DNA of 64,000 nt from Polyangiaceae bacterium (GTDB lineage: Bacteria > Myxococcota_A > Polyangia > Polyangiales > Polyangiaceae): contig JAHBVX010000018.1 of assembly GCA_019637295.1 (NCBI GenBank), positions 18,288 to 82,287 on the forward strand, written 5' to 3'. Both the position numbers and the translations under genes were made by a program. Position 1 is the stretch's first letter. Each line of letters begins with the position of its first letter. The notes under the pieces are model-generated. The model was not told the DNA's origin, searched no databases, and saw only the letters and a list, made by a program, of their open reading frames with translations. This document shows positions 44,548 to 56,629 of this stretch, piece by piece.

Positions 44548-44982
44548 ATGCGGACGTTCAGCGAGAAGCCCGAGAACGCTCAGGCCACGCGCCAGTGGTG
44601 GGTCGTGGATGCCAAGGGCCAGCCCCTCGGTCGCCTGGCCAGCCGGGTCGCCAGCCTGCTCAGCGGCAAGCACAAGCCAACCTACACCCCCCACGTGGAC
44701 ACGGGTGACTTCGTGGTGGTCATCAACGCGAGCGCCGTTGCCCTCACTGGCAACAAGGCGACCACGAAGATGTACTACAAGCACAGCGGCTACATGGGCG
44801 GCATGCACTCGAAGAGCTTCGAGTACCTCGCCACGAACAAGCCCGAGATGCCGATTCAGAAGGCCGTCAAGGGCATGCTCCCGAAGAACGTGCTCGGCCG
44901 GCAAATGCTCGGCAAGCTGAAGGTCTACGGCGGCGCGGACCACCCACACACGGCGCAGAAGCCGCAGACGCTGACCCTCTGA
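44548..44982 (+). CDS. rplM: 50S ribosomal protein L13
   Basis: 144 aa, full length. Family signatures: [16 protein letters not shown] near the start, [20 protein letters not shown], and [27 protein letters not shown] near the C-terminus. ATG 44548 has a GAGGA ribosome site. As in most bacteria it is followed directly by rpsI (17-nt gap). Confidence 0.97.
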   Translation: MRTFSEKPENAQATRQWWVVDAKGQPLGRLASRVASLLSGKHKPTYTPHVDTGDFVVVINASAVALTGNKATTKMYYKHSGYMGGMHSKSFEYLATNKPEMPIQKAVKGMLPKNVLGRQMLGKLKVYGGADHPHTAQKPQTLTL

Positions 44983-44999
44983 TTCCCCGAGACCCGATC

Positions 45000-45395
45000 A
45001 TGATTGACACGAGCTACACGTACGCAACGGGCAAGCGCAAGACGGCGGTCGCCCGCGTCTGGATCAAGTCCGGCACCGGCGGCATGACCGTCAACGGCGT
45101 CGACGCGGACAACTACTTCGAGCGCATGACCACCCGCATGATCGCGCGGCAGTCCCTGGAGCTGCTCGAGCTGATCGACGGCTACGAGGTCCGCGCCACC
45201 GTCGCTGGTGGCGGTCACAGCGCGCAGGCCGAGGCCGTGCGCAACGGTGTGGCCAAGGCGCTCACCGCAGAAGATCCCGAGCGCCGTCGCGCCCTCAAGC
45301 GCGCCGGCTACCTGACCCGCGACGCTCGCAAGAAGGAGCGCAAGAAGTACGGTCAGCCCGGCGCTCGCAAACGCTTCCAATACAGCAAACGTTGA
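45000..45395 (+). CDS. rpsI: 30S ribosomal protein S9
   Basis: 131 aa, full length. YATGKRKTAVARVWI at the start, GGGHSAQAEAVRNGVAKAL, and the basic C-terminal tail KKYGQPGARKRFQYSKR that contacts tRNA in the P site. Co-transcribed with rplM; a hairpin terminator follows 18 nt after the stop. Confidence 0.97.
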   Translation: MIDTSYTYATGKRKTAVARVWIKSGTGGMTVNGVDADNYFERMTTRMIARQSLELLELIDGYEVRATVAGGGHSAQAEAVRNGVAKALTAEDPERRRALKRAGYLTRDARKKERKKYGQPGARKRFQYSKR

Positions 45396-45413
45396 CAAGT
45401 CACCCTGGTTCGG

Positions 45414-45453
45414 AAGACGCGCGGTCCTCGCGGGCTCGCGCGTTTTCTCTTTT
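45414..45453 (+). terminator. rho-independent terminator after rpsI
   Basis: Inverted repeat with arms at 45414-45423 (AAGACGCGCG) and 45437-45446 (CGCGCGTTTT), 13-nt loop, then a T-rich run TTTTCTCTTTT. It ends the rplM-rpsI operon before argC. Confidence 0.75.
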
Positions 45454-45465
45454 GTGGAGTCGACC

Positions 45466-46533
45466 ATGAAGTCCGAGCAGGTTCGGGTCGGTATTCTCGG
45501 TGTCAGCGGCTACACGGGCGCCGAACTGGTTCGGCTCGTCGCCGGTCACCCTCGGCTCGAGCTGGCCTGGGTCTCGGCCAAGCAGAGCGCCGGCGCGCGC
45601 CTGGGGGAGGTGCTGCCCTCGGCCCGCGGGATCGCCGGACTGGCGGAGCTCGTGATCGAGCCCTTCGAGCCCAGCGACGCCGGGGCCGTCGCGGCGCGCG
45701 CCGAGGTGGTCTTCACCGCGCTGCCGCACGCGGCCAGCGCTCGCGCGGGAGCTGCGCTGTTCGCCGCAGGCACACGGGTCGTCGATCTGTCGGCGGACTT
45801 TCGACTCCGCGACGCCGCGGCGTACGAGGCCTGGTACGGGCCTCACCCGGCGAAGGAGCTCCTGGCCTCTGCCGTCTACGGGCAGCCCGAGCTGCACCGC
45901 GAGGAGCTCGCCGGCGCCCGCTTGATCGCGGCGCCCGGCTGCTATCCCACCAGCGCCATCCTGGCGCTCGCGCCGCTGCTCATGCGCCAGCTCGTCGAGG
46001 CATCGCCCCTGATCATCGACGCCAAGAGCGGCGTGAGCGGCGCGGGCAAGACGCCGACCGCGGCGAGCCATCTGCCCGAGGTCGCCGAGGGCATGCGCGC
46101 CTACAAGGTCGCCGGCACGCACCGACACATCCCAGAGATCGAGCAAGAGCTGTCGCGCGCGGCGGGTCACGACCTCCGGGTGGTGTTCACGCCCCACCTC
46201 GCGCCCATGACCCGCGGCATCCTCGCCACCGCGTACGCCCAGGCTCGCCCGGGCGTCTCCGCCGAGCAGTGTCGCGCCGCGGCCCGCGAGCTCTTCGCCG
46301 GCGGCCTCGTGAGCGTGCTCGACGAGGGTCAAGAGCCCGACACCCTGCACGTCCGCGGCTCCGCCCGCGCTCACCTGGCCTACAGCCTCGACGAACGAAC
46401 GGGGACCATCGTCGCGCGCTCCGCCATCGACAACCTCGCGCGTGGCGCCTCGGCGCAAGCCATCCAAGCCCTCAACGTCTCGCTCGGTTTCGACGACGCC
46501 CTTGGGCTGCCCGAGGTCGGACTGTTTCCTTGA
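45466..46533 (+). CDS. argC: N-acetyl-gamma-glutamyl-phosphate reductase
   Basis: 355 aa. NADPH-dependent third step of arginine synthesis. GILGVSGYTGAELVRL (9-24) binds NADP; AAPGCYPTSA holds the catalytic Cys159; HRHIPEIEQEL supplies the His region; FTPHLAPMTRGILAT is the conserved later motif. ATG 45466 has GGAG 8 nt upstream; GTG 45454 is less likely. No other arg genes are nearby. Confidence 0.95.
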   Translation: MKSEQVRVGILGVSGYTGAELVRLVAGHPRLELAWVSAKQSAGARLGEVLPSARGIAGLAELVIEPFEPSDAGAVAARAEVVFTALPHAASARAGAALFAAGTRVVDLSADFRLRDAAAYEAWYGPHPAKELLASAVYGQPELHREELAGARLIAAPGCYPTSAILALAPLLMRQLVEASPLIIDAKSGVSGAGKTPTAASHLPEVAEGMRAYKVAGTHRHIPEIEQELSRAAGHDLRVVFTPHLAPMTRGILATAYAQARPGVSAEQCRAAARELFAGGLVSVLDEGQEPDTLHVRGSARAHLAYSLDERTGTIVARSAIDNLARGASAQAIQALNVSLGFDDALGLPEVGLFP

Positions 46534-46563
46534 CCGACGCGGAAACGCGGGGCGTTTGGGCCT

Positions 46564-46593
46564 TTGCTCGTCAAAGGCGGGGCACGCTATGAT
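46564..46593 (+). promoter_or_regulatory. uvrB promoter
   Basis: TTGCTC (46564-46569), 18-nt spacer, TATGAT (46588-46593, 5 of 6 to consensus). The start of transcription would be about 8 nt before the uvrB ATG. I see no clear LexA-type palindrome. Confidence 0.5.
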
Positions 46594-46607
46594 GCCCGGC
46601 TCAGCCG

Positions 46608-48680
<2,073 letters not shown>

Positions 48681-48684
48681 CAGG

Positions 48685-49119
48685 TCAGCGGGCCTGGCAG
48701 TAGCCGTTGATCTTGTTGACCAATTCGTCCTCTTGTTTGACGATCTTGTCGAACTCGGTCTGCGCGCTCTCGGCCTGCTGCGGGTCCTTCTTCTCGATGG
48801 CCTCGGCCACCTGCCGCGCCGCAGCGGCAGCCTTGGCGGCCATCGCCTGATACTCGCCCGTGTGCGTCTTGAGATCCGGCGTCGTGATCTCGAGCGCGCC
48901 TACGTCCTTGGACAGCTGCTCGTACAGCTCGCCGAGCTTCTTCATGTCCGCTGCGGCCTTCGCATCTTCCTTGCCGGCGGTGTTGGTGTGCTGTTGAATC
49001 ACGCTCAACGCCGTATTGACGCGGTCGATGAACGCGCTGCACTCCTTCGTCTTCTTCAGATTGCCGCAGCCGGACACGAACAGCGTGGCCACGAGCAACG
49101 CAGGGACCAGTCGACGCAT
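48685..49119 (-). CDS. small helical lipoprotein
   Basis: 144 aa. The signal MRRLVPALLVATLFVSGCG ends at Cys18. The mature part is one long charged helical region (FIDRVNTALSVIQQH, DMKKLGELYEQLSKDVGAL, ARQVAEAIEKKDPQQAESAQ), probably a helical bundle, with a C-terminal INGYCQAR. A strong GGAG site precedes the ATG. It is on the same strand as manC, 74 nt downstream of it. Function unknown. Confidence 0.75.
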   Translation of the reverse strand: MRRLVPALLVATLFVSGCGNLKKTKECSAFIDRVNTALSVIQQHTNTAGKEDAKAAADMKKLGELYEQLSKDVGALEITTPDLKTHTGEYQAMAAKAAAAARQVAEAIEKKDPQQAESAQTEFDKIVKQEDELVNKINGYCQAR

Positions 49120-49193
49120 TCCAGTCACTCCTTCTGTCTTGCCCCTTCTACTTCCTCGATTCGACGAGCGCCAGGGACATGTGCGCGTAGGCC

Positions 49194-50285
49194 TCACAGC
49201 CGGTCCCGCTGCCCCCGGCTCTCGAGCGCAGAAACGACGCTCCGGACGTCCTGTGAGCGCTCCTTGGGCATGACGAGGAGCACGTCCCCGGTGTCCACCA
49301 CGCACAGCCCTTGCACGCCCACGAGCGCCACCAACTTGCCCTGCGCGGCGCCCGAGAGATGCACCAGGTTGTCGTCGCCATCCACGATCACGTGGCCGGC
49401 CTCGGCCACGTTGCCGCGCTCGTCCTTCTGGCCCAGCTCCCACGCGCTCTCCCAGCTGCCCAGGTCGCTCCAGCCGAAATCGGCCGGCACCACGGCGAGC
49501 TCTGCCAGGTGCTCCATGACGGCGTAGTCGATGCTCACCGAGGGCATCTCCGCGAACGCTTCCGCCACGGCGGCCTGCTCTCGCGCGCCACCGTCGCGCG
49601 CGGCGGCTTCGATGCGCTCGACTCCGCGGTACACGTCCGGCGCGTGCTCCGCCAACGCGGCCAGCATGTCGGCCGCCCGAAAGAAGAACATCCCGCTATT
49701 CCAGTAGTGTCGACCCGAGGCCAGGTAGCGCTCGGCGTTCGCCCGATCCGGCTTCTCGGTGAAGCGGACCACGGCGCGCACCCCCGGCGACCGGGCAGCT
49801 CCGGCCTCGATGTAGCCGTATCCCGTCTCGGGTCGCGTCGGCGTGAGCCCTATCGTCGTGATTGTCCCGTCGCGCGCCGCCTGCAGCGCCAGGCTGACCG
49901 CGGCCAGGTACGCCTCGACGTCGCCGATGTGCTGATCGCTGGGCAAGACCGCGACCAGCGCGTCCGGATCGCGCCGGTGGATCACGGCGGTCGCCCAGCC
50001 GATGCAGGGAGCCGTGTTGCGAGCGCTCGGTTCGCCCAAGAAGGCCGGCTCGGGGAGCCACGGGAGCTCCCTCCGAGTCGCGTCCAGCAGGTGCGCACCG
50101 GTCGCGATGTACACTCGCGATGCGGGGCAGAGCGGCTCGATGCGCCGCACGGTACGCGCGATCAGGCTGTCCGACCCGGGACCGAGCGCCAAGAGCTGCT
50201 TGGGCCGGCTCTTGCGTGAGGCGGGCCAGAACCGCGTGCCGCTACCACCCGCGAGGACGACGCCGTACGCCTGCAAGTCGCTCAT
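49194..50285 (-). CDS. manC: mannose-1-phosphate guanylyltransferase
   Basis: 363 aa. Makes GDP-mannose from mannose-1-phosphate and GTP for surface polysaccharide. The nucleotidyltransferase signature VVLAGGSGTRFWPASRKSRPKQLL is at the start; AVLPSDQHI, PETGYGYIEAG, RFTEKPDRANAERYL and WNSGMFFF are typical. No C-terminal isomerase domain is fused, as in the short ManC type. ATG 50285 overlaps the uppP stop (ATGA), so it is preferred to GTG/ATG further up. The coupling to uppP links sugar-nucleotide and lipid-carrier supply. Confidence 0.9.
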   Translation of the reverse strand: MSDLQAYGVVLAGGSGTRFWPASRKSRPKQLLALGPGSDSLIARTVRRIEPLCPASRVYIATGAHLLDATRRELPWLPEPAFLGEPSARNTAPCIGWATAVIHRRDPDALVAVLPSDQHIGDVEAYLAAVSLALQAARDGTITTIGLTPTRPETGYGYIEAGAARSPGVRAVVRFTEKPDRANAERYLASGRHYWNSGMFFFRAADMLAALAEHAPDVYRGVERIEAAARDGGAREQAAVAEAFAEMPSVSIDYAVMEHLAELAVVPADFGWSDLGSWESAWELGQKDERGNVAEAGHVIVDGDDNLVHLSGAAQGKLVALVGVQGLCVVDTGDVLLVMPKERSQDVRSVVSALESRGQRDRL

Positions 50286-51145
50286 GACTCCCGTGTCTGC
50301 CACGACGGGGCGGCGCGCTCAACTTGCACCTCCTTGACCGGCCAGGCACGCGCCAGCGCGAGGGTGGCCAGCGCCATGGGCAGCACCCAGAGCGCGAACA
50401 AGGCGAAGTGGCCGCGAATGACGAGCCTGCGCAGCGCGAGCAGCGCGACGACGCCGACCACGAACGCCACGCTCGCGCCCACCAGCGCGGGAGTGAGCGC
50501 GCCCGCGCCTGCGCCCAAGTGGCGCGACTCGAGCAGCACCGCGCCGAGCACCGCGGGCAGCGACATCAGCATGGACAGCTCGAAGGCGCGATCGGGTCGC
50601 ACCCCCAGCCAGAGCGCCACCGCGATGGTCGAGCCGCTGCGCGAGATACCCGGCAACACGGCGATGCCCTGCGCGAGCCCCAGCAGCAACGCCCCGAACA
50701 TCGAGGGCACCTCCCGCTCGCCCTGCTTCAGCCAGCGAGTGCTGAGCAAGGCGACGACGGTGACGAGGAACCCCACGCCGACGATGGCCGGTGAGCGTGT
50801 CACGCGCTCGACCGCGTCGCGCGCGAGCAGGCCGATGATCGCCGTCGGAACGCTGGCGAGCAGCACCACGAGCGCGTCGCGCCCGCCCTCGGTCGCCGAG
50901 AAGCGCGACGGTCGCGGCAGCGCGCGCAGGCCCTCCACGAGGGCCGGAGCGATGCGCCGCCGCAACACCAGGAGGGTCGCGAGGAAGGTCCCCGCGTGCA
51001 GCATCACGCTCAGGGTCAGGCCGCCTTCGGACAGGTCGAACACCAACCCGGCGACCGCCAGGTGCCCGGAGCTGGACACCGGCAGAAACTCGGTGAGTCC
51101 CTGCAGCAGACCGAGCAGCGCCGCGTGGCCAGCGGTTTCGTCCAT
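50282..51145 (-). CDS. uppP: undecaprenyl-diphosphatase
   Basis: 287 aa, multi-span inner-membrane enzyme that regenerates undecaprenyl phosphate for peptidoglycan and polysaccharide export. The BacA-type motifs are [19 protein letters not shown] (12-30) and [17 protein letters not shown] (about 163-179). TAGAAC lies 10 nt before ATG 51145. Its stop overlaps the manC start by 4 nt. Confidence 0.94.
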   Translation of the reverse strand: MDETAGHAALLGLLQGLTEFLPVSSSGHLAVAGLVFDLSEGGLTLSVMLHAGTFLATLLVLRRRIAPALVEGLRALPRPSRFSATEGGRDALVVLLASVPTAIIGLLARDAVERVTRSPAIVGVGFLVTVVALLSTRWLKQGEREVPSMFGALLLGLAQGIAVLPGISRSGSTIAVALWLGVRPDRAFELSMLMSLPAVLGAVLLESRHLGAGAGALTPALVGASVAFVVGVVALLALRRLVIRGHFALFALWVLPMALATLALARAWPVKEVQVERAAPSWQTRES

Positions 51146-51291
51146 CTGGTCTCGCGTTCTACATCACCTGGCCGCCCCGGCTGAAAAATTGCCGGCGCGC
51201 GGCCCCCCCGGCGGCTCGCGCCGGCGAAATGAGGAAGCTCGCAACATTGTTGTCGAGCGCCCGACATGAAGGCGTGAAACACTGCCTGCCG

Positions 51292-53868
51292 ATGAACTTC
51301 CGTGGCTTGCTCGCTTCCACCGCGCTCACCATCCCCCTGGCAACCTGGGGTGCGTTCACCGGCTGCGGAGGCGGCTCGAGCGGCGGCCAGGGCGGCACCG
51401 CCGGAGCCCCAGACAGCGGCCTCGGCGGCGTCGGCGCGGCGGCGGGAGCAGGCGGCTCTGCCGGGAGCGACGCGAGCACGGGCGGCGCGGCGGGCACGGA
51501 CGGCGGCGCCGGCACGGGGCCGGGCACTGGGCTGTCCATCGTGGACTGCCAGAAGAACCTCTCGCCACCCGCGACGGGCGTTTGCGCGGTGACCCAGCCG
51601 GGCAGCGCCGGCGTGCGACTCGTGGGCACCGTGCTCGGACCCAACACGCTGTACCGCGGCGGCGAGGTCACGGTAGACGCCAGCGGCACCATCACCTGCG
51701 TCGCCTGTGACTGCGCTGCGGCTCCGGGCGCGGCGTCGGCCACCACCGTCACCTGCGCCAACGGCGTGATCTCGCCGGGCTTGATCAACACGCACGATCA
51801 CATCAGCTTCGCCAACAACACACCGAAGAACGGGGCGGCGCGCTACGACCACCGTCACGAGTGGCGCCTGGGCTTGAACGGCAAGCCCCAGATCAGCACG
51901 TCCGGCGGCGCGAGCGCGAACGTGGTGCTCGCGGCCGAGCTGCGCTTCTTGCTCAGCGGCACGACCTCGGCCATCAGCTCGGGCGGCCGCGTGGGCTTCA
52001 TTCGCAACCTCGATGGAGCCAACAAGGAGGGTCTGCCCGCGCAGACCGTAGACTTCGACACCTTCCCGCTGAACGACGCCTCCGGCATCATGCGCGAGTC
52101 CGGCTGCAACTACGGCAACAACCCGACGACCGCCGCGGACATCGTCGGACTCGACGCCTACGCGCCCCACATCTCCGAGGGCGTGAGCCAGGCGGCGCGC
52201 AACGAGATGACCTGCACCACCGCGGGCAACTTGGACGTCGTCGAGCCGCAGACCGCGATCATCCACGCGGTGGCCGTGTCCCCCACCGAGGTGAACGAGA
52301 TCCACGCCGAGACGGCGCGCGTCATCTGGTCGCCCCGCTCGAACATCTCGCTCTACGGCAACACCGCGCCCATCACGATGCTCGACAACATGGGCGTGAT
52401 GATCGCCCTCGGGACCGACTGGCTGCCCTCGGGCTCCCTGAACCTGTCACGCGAGCTGCACTGCGTGAACTACCTGAACGAGACCCACTTCGACTCGCAC
52501 TTCTCCGACTTTCAGATCTGGCAGATGGTCACCACCAACGCGGCCTTCGCCGCGGGGGTGGAGCGCGGGCTCGGCATGCTCAAGCCAGGCTACGTCGCGG
52601 ACATCGCCATCTTCGACGGCACCACCCTCGCGGACCACCGCGCGGTCACCGCCTCGGAGCCCAAGGACGTGGTGCTCGTGATGCGCGGGGGCAAGACCCT
52701 GTACGGCGACGAGGCGCTCTTGAGCGCGCCCTCGCTGGGCGCAGCCAGCTGCGAGGAGCTCGACGTCTGCGGCGTCGGCAAGCGCGTCTGTGCGCAGTCG
52801 GACGCGGGCGTCGCGCTGGCCGCCATCCGCACCGCGGGCGAGGCCTTCGCGCCCTTGTTCAACTGCGGCGCGCTGACCACCGTCGAGCCGACGTGCATCC
52901 CCTCCCGCCCCAGCGAGTACTCCGGCCAGTCGAGCGCCAGCGATCCCGACGGAGACGGAGTCGACACCGCCAGCGACAACTGCCCGACGATCTTCAACCC
53001 CATCCGTCCCATGGACCAAGGCGTGCAGGGCGACGCGGACGGGGATGGCAAGGGAGACGCCTGCGACCCGTGTCCGAACGATCCGAACGACGCCTGCGCG
53101 CTACCGGACGCGGGCGACATCGACGGGGACGGTTGGGCCAACGGCGTGGACAACTGCCCCCGGGTGGCGAACCCGGACCAGGCGGATGCCGACAAGGACG
53201 GCAAGGGCGACGCGTGCGATCCCTGCCCCACGGCGAACCCGGGCTTCTCGTCGTGCCCGGTCTCGATCAAGGCGATCCGCGACAAGAGCCACCCGAATCA
53301 CCCGGCCACCGGAACCAAGGTCGACCTCGAGGGCCTGTACGTCACGGCGCTGCGCCCGAACACCGGCTCGACCCGGGGCTTCTACATCCAGGACACGAGC
53401 CTCGAGCCCTTCACCGGCATCCTGGTGTTCACCGGCTCCCAGTCTCCCACCGTGAGCGTCGGCAACCGGGTGAACGTGAGCGGCACCTACGAGGAGTTCT
53501 TCGAGCTGTCCGAGATCACCAGCCCCACCGTGACCATCGTGGACACGTCCACCACCCTGCCCTTCGGCCCCATCGCGATCCCGAGCCCGGCGACCATCGC
53601 CACCGGCGGCGCGCAGGCGGAGGGCTACGAGTCGATGCTCTTGGCGGTGAACGGCGTCGCGGTGCTGGTCATGAACCCGGACGCTCCCAGCGACTTCGAC
53701 GAGTTCACCGTCACGGGCAACCTACGCATCGACGACCAGCTGTACGTCGCGCTCGACAACGTCTACCCGGTGGGCACCACGTTCTCGAACATCACCGGCA
53801 TCCTCGGCTACTCGTTCAACAACTTCAAGCTGCTGCCGCGCAGCGCGGCGGATCTGACCACGCCTTAG
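51292..53868 (+). CDS. lipoprotein amidohydrolase with TSP3 repeats and OB-like domain
   Basis: 858 aa. Signal and lipobox (TWGAFTGC), then a Gly/Ala/Ser linker (about 27-80). An amidohydrolase-superfamily domain lies at about 85-480: [16 protein letters not shown] carries the HxH metal pair, [17 protein letters not shown] and [11 protein letters not shown] the later His/Asp region, and [12 protein letters not shown] the usual end. Two thrombospondin-3-like Ca-binding blocks follow ([54 protein letters not shown]). The C-terminal ~210 residues resemble the OB-like domain found in secreted nucleases ([22 protein letters not shown]). It is an unusual combination for a surface hydrolase; the substrate is unknown. 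Confidence 0.85.
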   Translation: MNFRGLLASTALTIPLATWGAFTGCGGGSSGGQGGTAGAPDSGLGGVGAAAGAGGSAGSDASTGGAAGTDGGAGTGPGTGLSIVDCQKNLSPPATGVCAVTQPGSAGVRLVGTVLGPNTLYRGGEVTVDASGTITCVACDCAAAPGAASATTVTCANGVISPGLINTHDHISFANNTPKNGAARYDHRHEWRLGLNGKPQISTSGGASANVVLAAELRFLLSGTTSAISSGGRVGFIRNLDGANKEGLPAQTVDFDTFPLNDASGIMRESGCNYGNNPTTAADIVGLDAYAPHISEGVSQAARNEMTCTTAGNLDVVEPQTAIIHAVAVSPTEVNEIHAETARVIWSPRSNISLYGNTAPITMLDNMGVMIALGTDWLPSGSLNLSRELHCVNYLNETHFDSHFSDFQIWQMVTTNAAFAAGVERGLGMLKPGYVADIAIFDGTTLADHRAVTASEPKDVVLVMRGGKTLYGDEALLSAPSLGAASCEELDVCGVGKRVCAQSDAGVALAAIRTAGEAFAPLFNCGALTTVEPTCIPSRPSEYSGQSSASDPDGDGVDTASDNCPTIFNPIRPMDQGVQGDADGDGKGDACDPCPNDPNDACALPDAGDIDGDGWANGVDNCPRVANPDQADADKDGKGDACDPCPTANPGFSSCPVSIKAIRDKSHPNHPATGTKVDLEGLYVTALRPNTGSTRGFYIQDTSLEPFTGILVFTGSQSPTVSVGNRVNVSGTYEEFFELSEITSPTVTIVDTSTTLPFGPIAIPSPATIATGGAQAEGYESMLLAVNGVAVLVMNPDAPSDFDEFTVTGNLRIDDQLYVALDNVYPVGTTFSNITGILGYSFNNFKLLPRSAADLTTP

Positions 53869-53885
53869 CGGAGCCAAGGGCTCGC

Positions 53886-54287
53886 TCAGTGAACGGTGCC
53901 GTCGGTCGCCATGTTGGGGCGGATGGCCGGATCCGAGTCCAGCGCCTCGTCCGGGTCGGTGAGCTGGACGATCTGCGCGACCTCGTGATCCATGGTGCCG
54001 GCCAGCATCTTCCCCCACATCACGAAGTCCGCCATCAAGCTCCACTTGGGGTACTTGAAGGTCGCGGGCCGGTTCTTCTCGATGAAGAAGTGACTGAACC
54101 ACGCCGGACCATAGCCGACTACCGGCGCGGCCAGCAGCAGCCACTTGTGACGAGTGAACAGCCCCGCGGTCGCCGCAGCGAGGGCGAGGGACGTGCCCGC
54201 GAAGTGAAACTGCCGCGTCAGCTTGTGCCGATGCTCGCGGACGTAGAAGGGCCAAAACTCGTCGAAGGACTCGATTTCACGCGACAT
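53886..54287 (-). CDS. DUF962 / Mpo1-like protein
   Basis: 133 aa. Family pattern: FWPFYVREHRHKLTRQFHFAGTSLAL at the start, two hydrophobic segments, FSHFFIEKNRPATFKYPKWSLMADFVMW. Yeast Mpo1 is a dioxygenase acting on 2-hydroxy fatty acids; the conserved His residues of that family are seen (REHRH, QFHF, FSHF). Activity here is by analogy only. TAGATC is 9 nt before the ATG. Confidence 0.87.
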   Translation of the reverse strand: MSREIESFDEFWPFYVREHRHKLTRQFHFAGTSLALAAATAGLFTRHKWLLLAAPVVGYGPAWFSHFFIEKNRPATFKYPKWSLMADFVMWGKMLAGTMDHEVAQIVQLTDPDEALDSDPAIRPNMATDGTVH

Positions 54288-54412
54288 GGCGAGGCAGATC
54301 TACCACGCCGGAAGCGCGCTGGCATGGTCGGCGGAAACCGCGCGGAAAATCGCCGCGAAATCTTGGAATCCCTGGTCGGTGCGGCGCGGTCACGGCGACC
54401 GGGCGCTGGAGC

Positions 54413-54955
54413 TCAGCGCGCCTCGGCGATCAGCTGCAGCAGCTCCTGCCGATCCACCACGCGAGTGCGCACGGCCTTGACCTGCCCCTGGCTGCTGACC
54501 ACGACCATCGTGGGCAGCGCGCGCACACCGTACGCGGCGGCCACGCGCGAGCCCTCGTCGAACACGGCGGGATAGCCCAGCGCGTGAGAGCGGGCGAACT
54601 CGACCGCGTCGGCCCGGCGATCGTCGGTGTTCACCCCCACGAAGAAGACGTCCGGCTGCGAGCGCGCCAGCTCGTCGAGGATGGGCGCTTGCTTGCGGCA
54701 GGGCGCGCACCAGCTCGCCCAGAAGTCGAGCACCACGGGCTTGCCTTGCATGTTCGAGAGGCGCACCCGATCCCCCGTGCTGCCGCCATGGATGATCTCC
54801 AGCGCGAAGTCGGGTGCCGTGAGTCCCTCGAGCTTGGCGCGGCGATCGATGCGTGGCAGCACGATCAAGCCGAACAGGCCGCTCACGACCAGCACCATCA
54901 CGAGGGTGACCCAAGCTTGCTTGGGGTTCGAGGTTTGCTTCAGTTGTTCGGTCAT
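54413..54955 (-). CDS. TlpA-like membrane-anchored thioredoxin
   Basis: 180 aa. An N-terminal anchor (AWVTLVMVLVVSGLFGLIVLP) is followed by a TlpA/ResA-type thioredoxin domain with LDFWASWCAPCRKQAPIL: the CAPC redox pair, and the cis-Pro region in VRALPTMVVV. It acts outside the cytoplasm on disulfides. ATG 54955 overlaps the stop of the histidine-kinase gene (ATGA), so kinase and thioredoxin are translationally coupled. Confidence 0.9.
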   Translation of the reverse strand: MTEQLKQTSNPKQAWVTLVMVLVVSGLFGLIVLPRIDRRAKLEGLTAPDFALEIIHGGSTGDRVRLSNMQGKPVVLDFWASWCAPCRKQAPILDELARSQPDVFFVGVNTDDRRADAVEFARSHALGYPAVFDEGSRVAAAYGVRALPTMVVVSSQGQVKAVRTRVVDRQELLQLIAEAR

Positions 54956-56625
54956 GAGTCGGTGGGTGGCGCCCCGGCGCGGCGCGACGAGGGGGCCGGC
55001 TGGGCGTCCCGGAGCTGCTGGCCCGCGTGCGTGTCCGCCAGCGGAAGCCGCACGGTGAAGCGCGCGCCCCCCAGCGGGCTCGCACCAGCAGTGATGAAGC
55101 CGCCGTGCTCGACGACGATCTTCTTGACGATGGCCAGTCCGAGCCCGGTGCCCTCGGACTTGGTCGTCACGTAGGGATCGAAGATCGCGTCCCGTAGCTC
55201 GGGATCGATGCCCGGGCCGTCGTCGTCCACGTGCAAGGTCGCTTCGTGCTCGTCCCGCGCGAGGTGCACCACGACGCGTCCCGAGCTCGCCACCGCCTGG
55301 ACCGCGTTGCGGAGCAAGTTGATCAGGGCGCGACGAAACATCTGTCGGTCCATGTAGACCCGCGTCGGCAGGTCCGGAAGCTCGAAAGCGACGCTGACGC
55401 CGGGGGAAACCAGCGACTCGCCGGCTTCGTCGGGCAGGGCGAGCTGGTCGCGCTGCTCGGCGAGCAGCTCGCCGAAATCGAGCTCTTCGAGCTCGGCGTG
55501 GGGCAATCGCGCGAAGTTCGAGAACTCCGTCACCAGGCGCCGGAGGGTGCCCACCTCGTCCTCCACGATCTCGAGGGTCGTGTCGAGCAGCTTGCCGAAC
55601 TTCTCGTCGCTGCCGTCGTAGCGCCGATGCACCTCCTGCACGGCGAGCTGAATCGGCGTCAGCGGGTTCTTGATCTCGTGCGCTAGCCGTCGCGCCATCT
55701 CCTGCCACGCGCCGATGCGCTGCAGGTACTCGATGCGCGCTCGACTGGTCTCCACTTCTCCGAGCATGCGGTTGAAGGCGCGCGCCAGCTCGGCGATCTC
55801 GTCCTCGCCGCGCTCGGGCACCCGAGTGCTCAGATCGCCCGCGCCTACCCGGCCGGTGGCCTCGGCCAAGATCCCCAGCCGCGACGAGACGCCACGAGCG
55901 AGCAGCGTGCCCACGCCGACGGCAGCGACGATGGTGATGCCGAGCAGCGCCGCGAACGCATACAGGTAGGATCGCTGGTCCGCCTGTCGGCGCTGCTCCA
56001 CCTGCTTGTAGGTGTCGACGAACTGGCTCATCTCGCCCAGCTGATCGAAGCGCGCCTTCTCGGCGGCGAACACCGCCACCAGGCGAGGCCCGCTGGCCTG
56101 CTCGCTGTCGTCGTCATCGTCGCCGCTGCCGCCAGCGGCCTCGTCGGGCTCGTCCGTGAGCGGACGGGCGACCTGCAGCTTGTTCTCCTTCTGCTCGTCG
56201 AGGGGCCGACCCCGGTCGGCTCGCGCCAGGCGTTGGCCATCGGCGTCCAACACCTCGAGCGACACCAGCGACGGGTAGCGCGCGAACATCGGCTCCAGCG
56301 CCGCCTGCGCTCCCTGAGCGTCGCGCGCGAGGGCCGCGTCCCGCAAGCGTCGGTCCGCGGCGATCGCGCTGGCCGCGTGACGCATGGACGCTTTGACCGC
56401 CCGCGCGAGCTCTTGGTAGAGCTCGAGGGACTGATCGAGACGCACGCCAATCTCGGGCACGAAGAACTTGGCGGCGGTCTGGCTGACCATGCTGTCCGCG
56501 AGCCACACCGCCACGAGCACCGGGATGAGCGCCGTGAGCACGATGGCCAGCGCGAGCCGACGTCGGATCCGGCCCGAGGCGACGAGCGCCCGGGTTCGGG
56601 AGCGACTTTCGGCGGGCTCGGACAT
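54952..56625 (-). CDS. membrane sensor histidine kinase (NtrY-like)
   Basis: 557 aa. First TM about 25-45, extracytoplasmic sensor region 46-220 with an acidic Gly/Asp/Ser insert (about 164-178), second TM about 221-243, HAMP about 244-296, then the H-box RRLAHEIKNPLTPIQL with His316. The catalytic domain has LINLLRNAVQAV (N box), DDGPGIDPELRDAIFDP (G1) and EGTGLGLAIVKKIV (G2). No response regulator is adjacent, so the partner must be elsewhere. It is the middle gene of a three-gene operon. Confidence 0.93.
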   Translation of the reverse strand: MSEPAESRSRTRALVASGRIRRRLALAIVLTALIPVLVAVWLADSMVSQTAAKFFVPEIGVRLDQSLELYQELARAVKASMRHAASAIAADRRLRDAALARDAQGAQAALEPMFARYPSLVSLEVLDADGQRLARADRGRPLDEQKENKLQVARPLTDEPDEAAGGSGDDDDDSEQASGPRLVAVFAAEKARFDQLGEMSQFVDTYKQVEQRRQADQRSYLYAFAALLGITIVAAVGVGTLLARGVSSRLGILAEATGRVGAGDLSTRVPERGEDEIAELARAFNRMLGEVETSRARIEYLQRIGAWQEMARRLAHEIKNPLTPIQLAVQEVHRRYDGSDEKFGKLLDTTLEIVEDEVGTLRRLVTEFSNFARLPHAELEELDFGELLAEQRDQLALPDEAGESLVSPGVSVAFELPDLPTRVYMDRQMFRRALINLLRNAVQAVASSGRVVVHLARDEHEATLHVDDDGPGIDPELRDAIFDPYVTTKSEGTGLGLAIVKKIVVEHGGFITAGASPLGGARFTVRLPLADTHAGQQLRDAQPAPSSRRAGAPPTDS

Positions 56626-56629
56626 GCGG

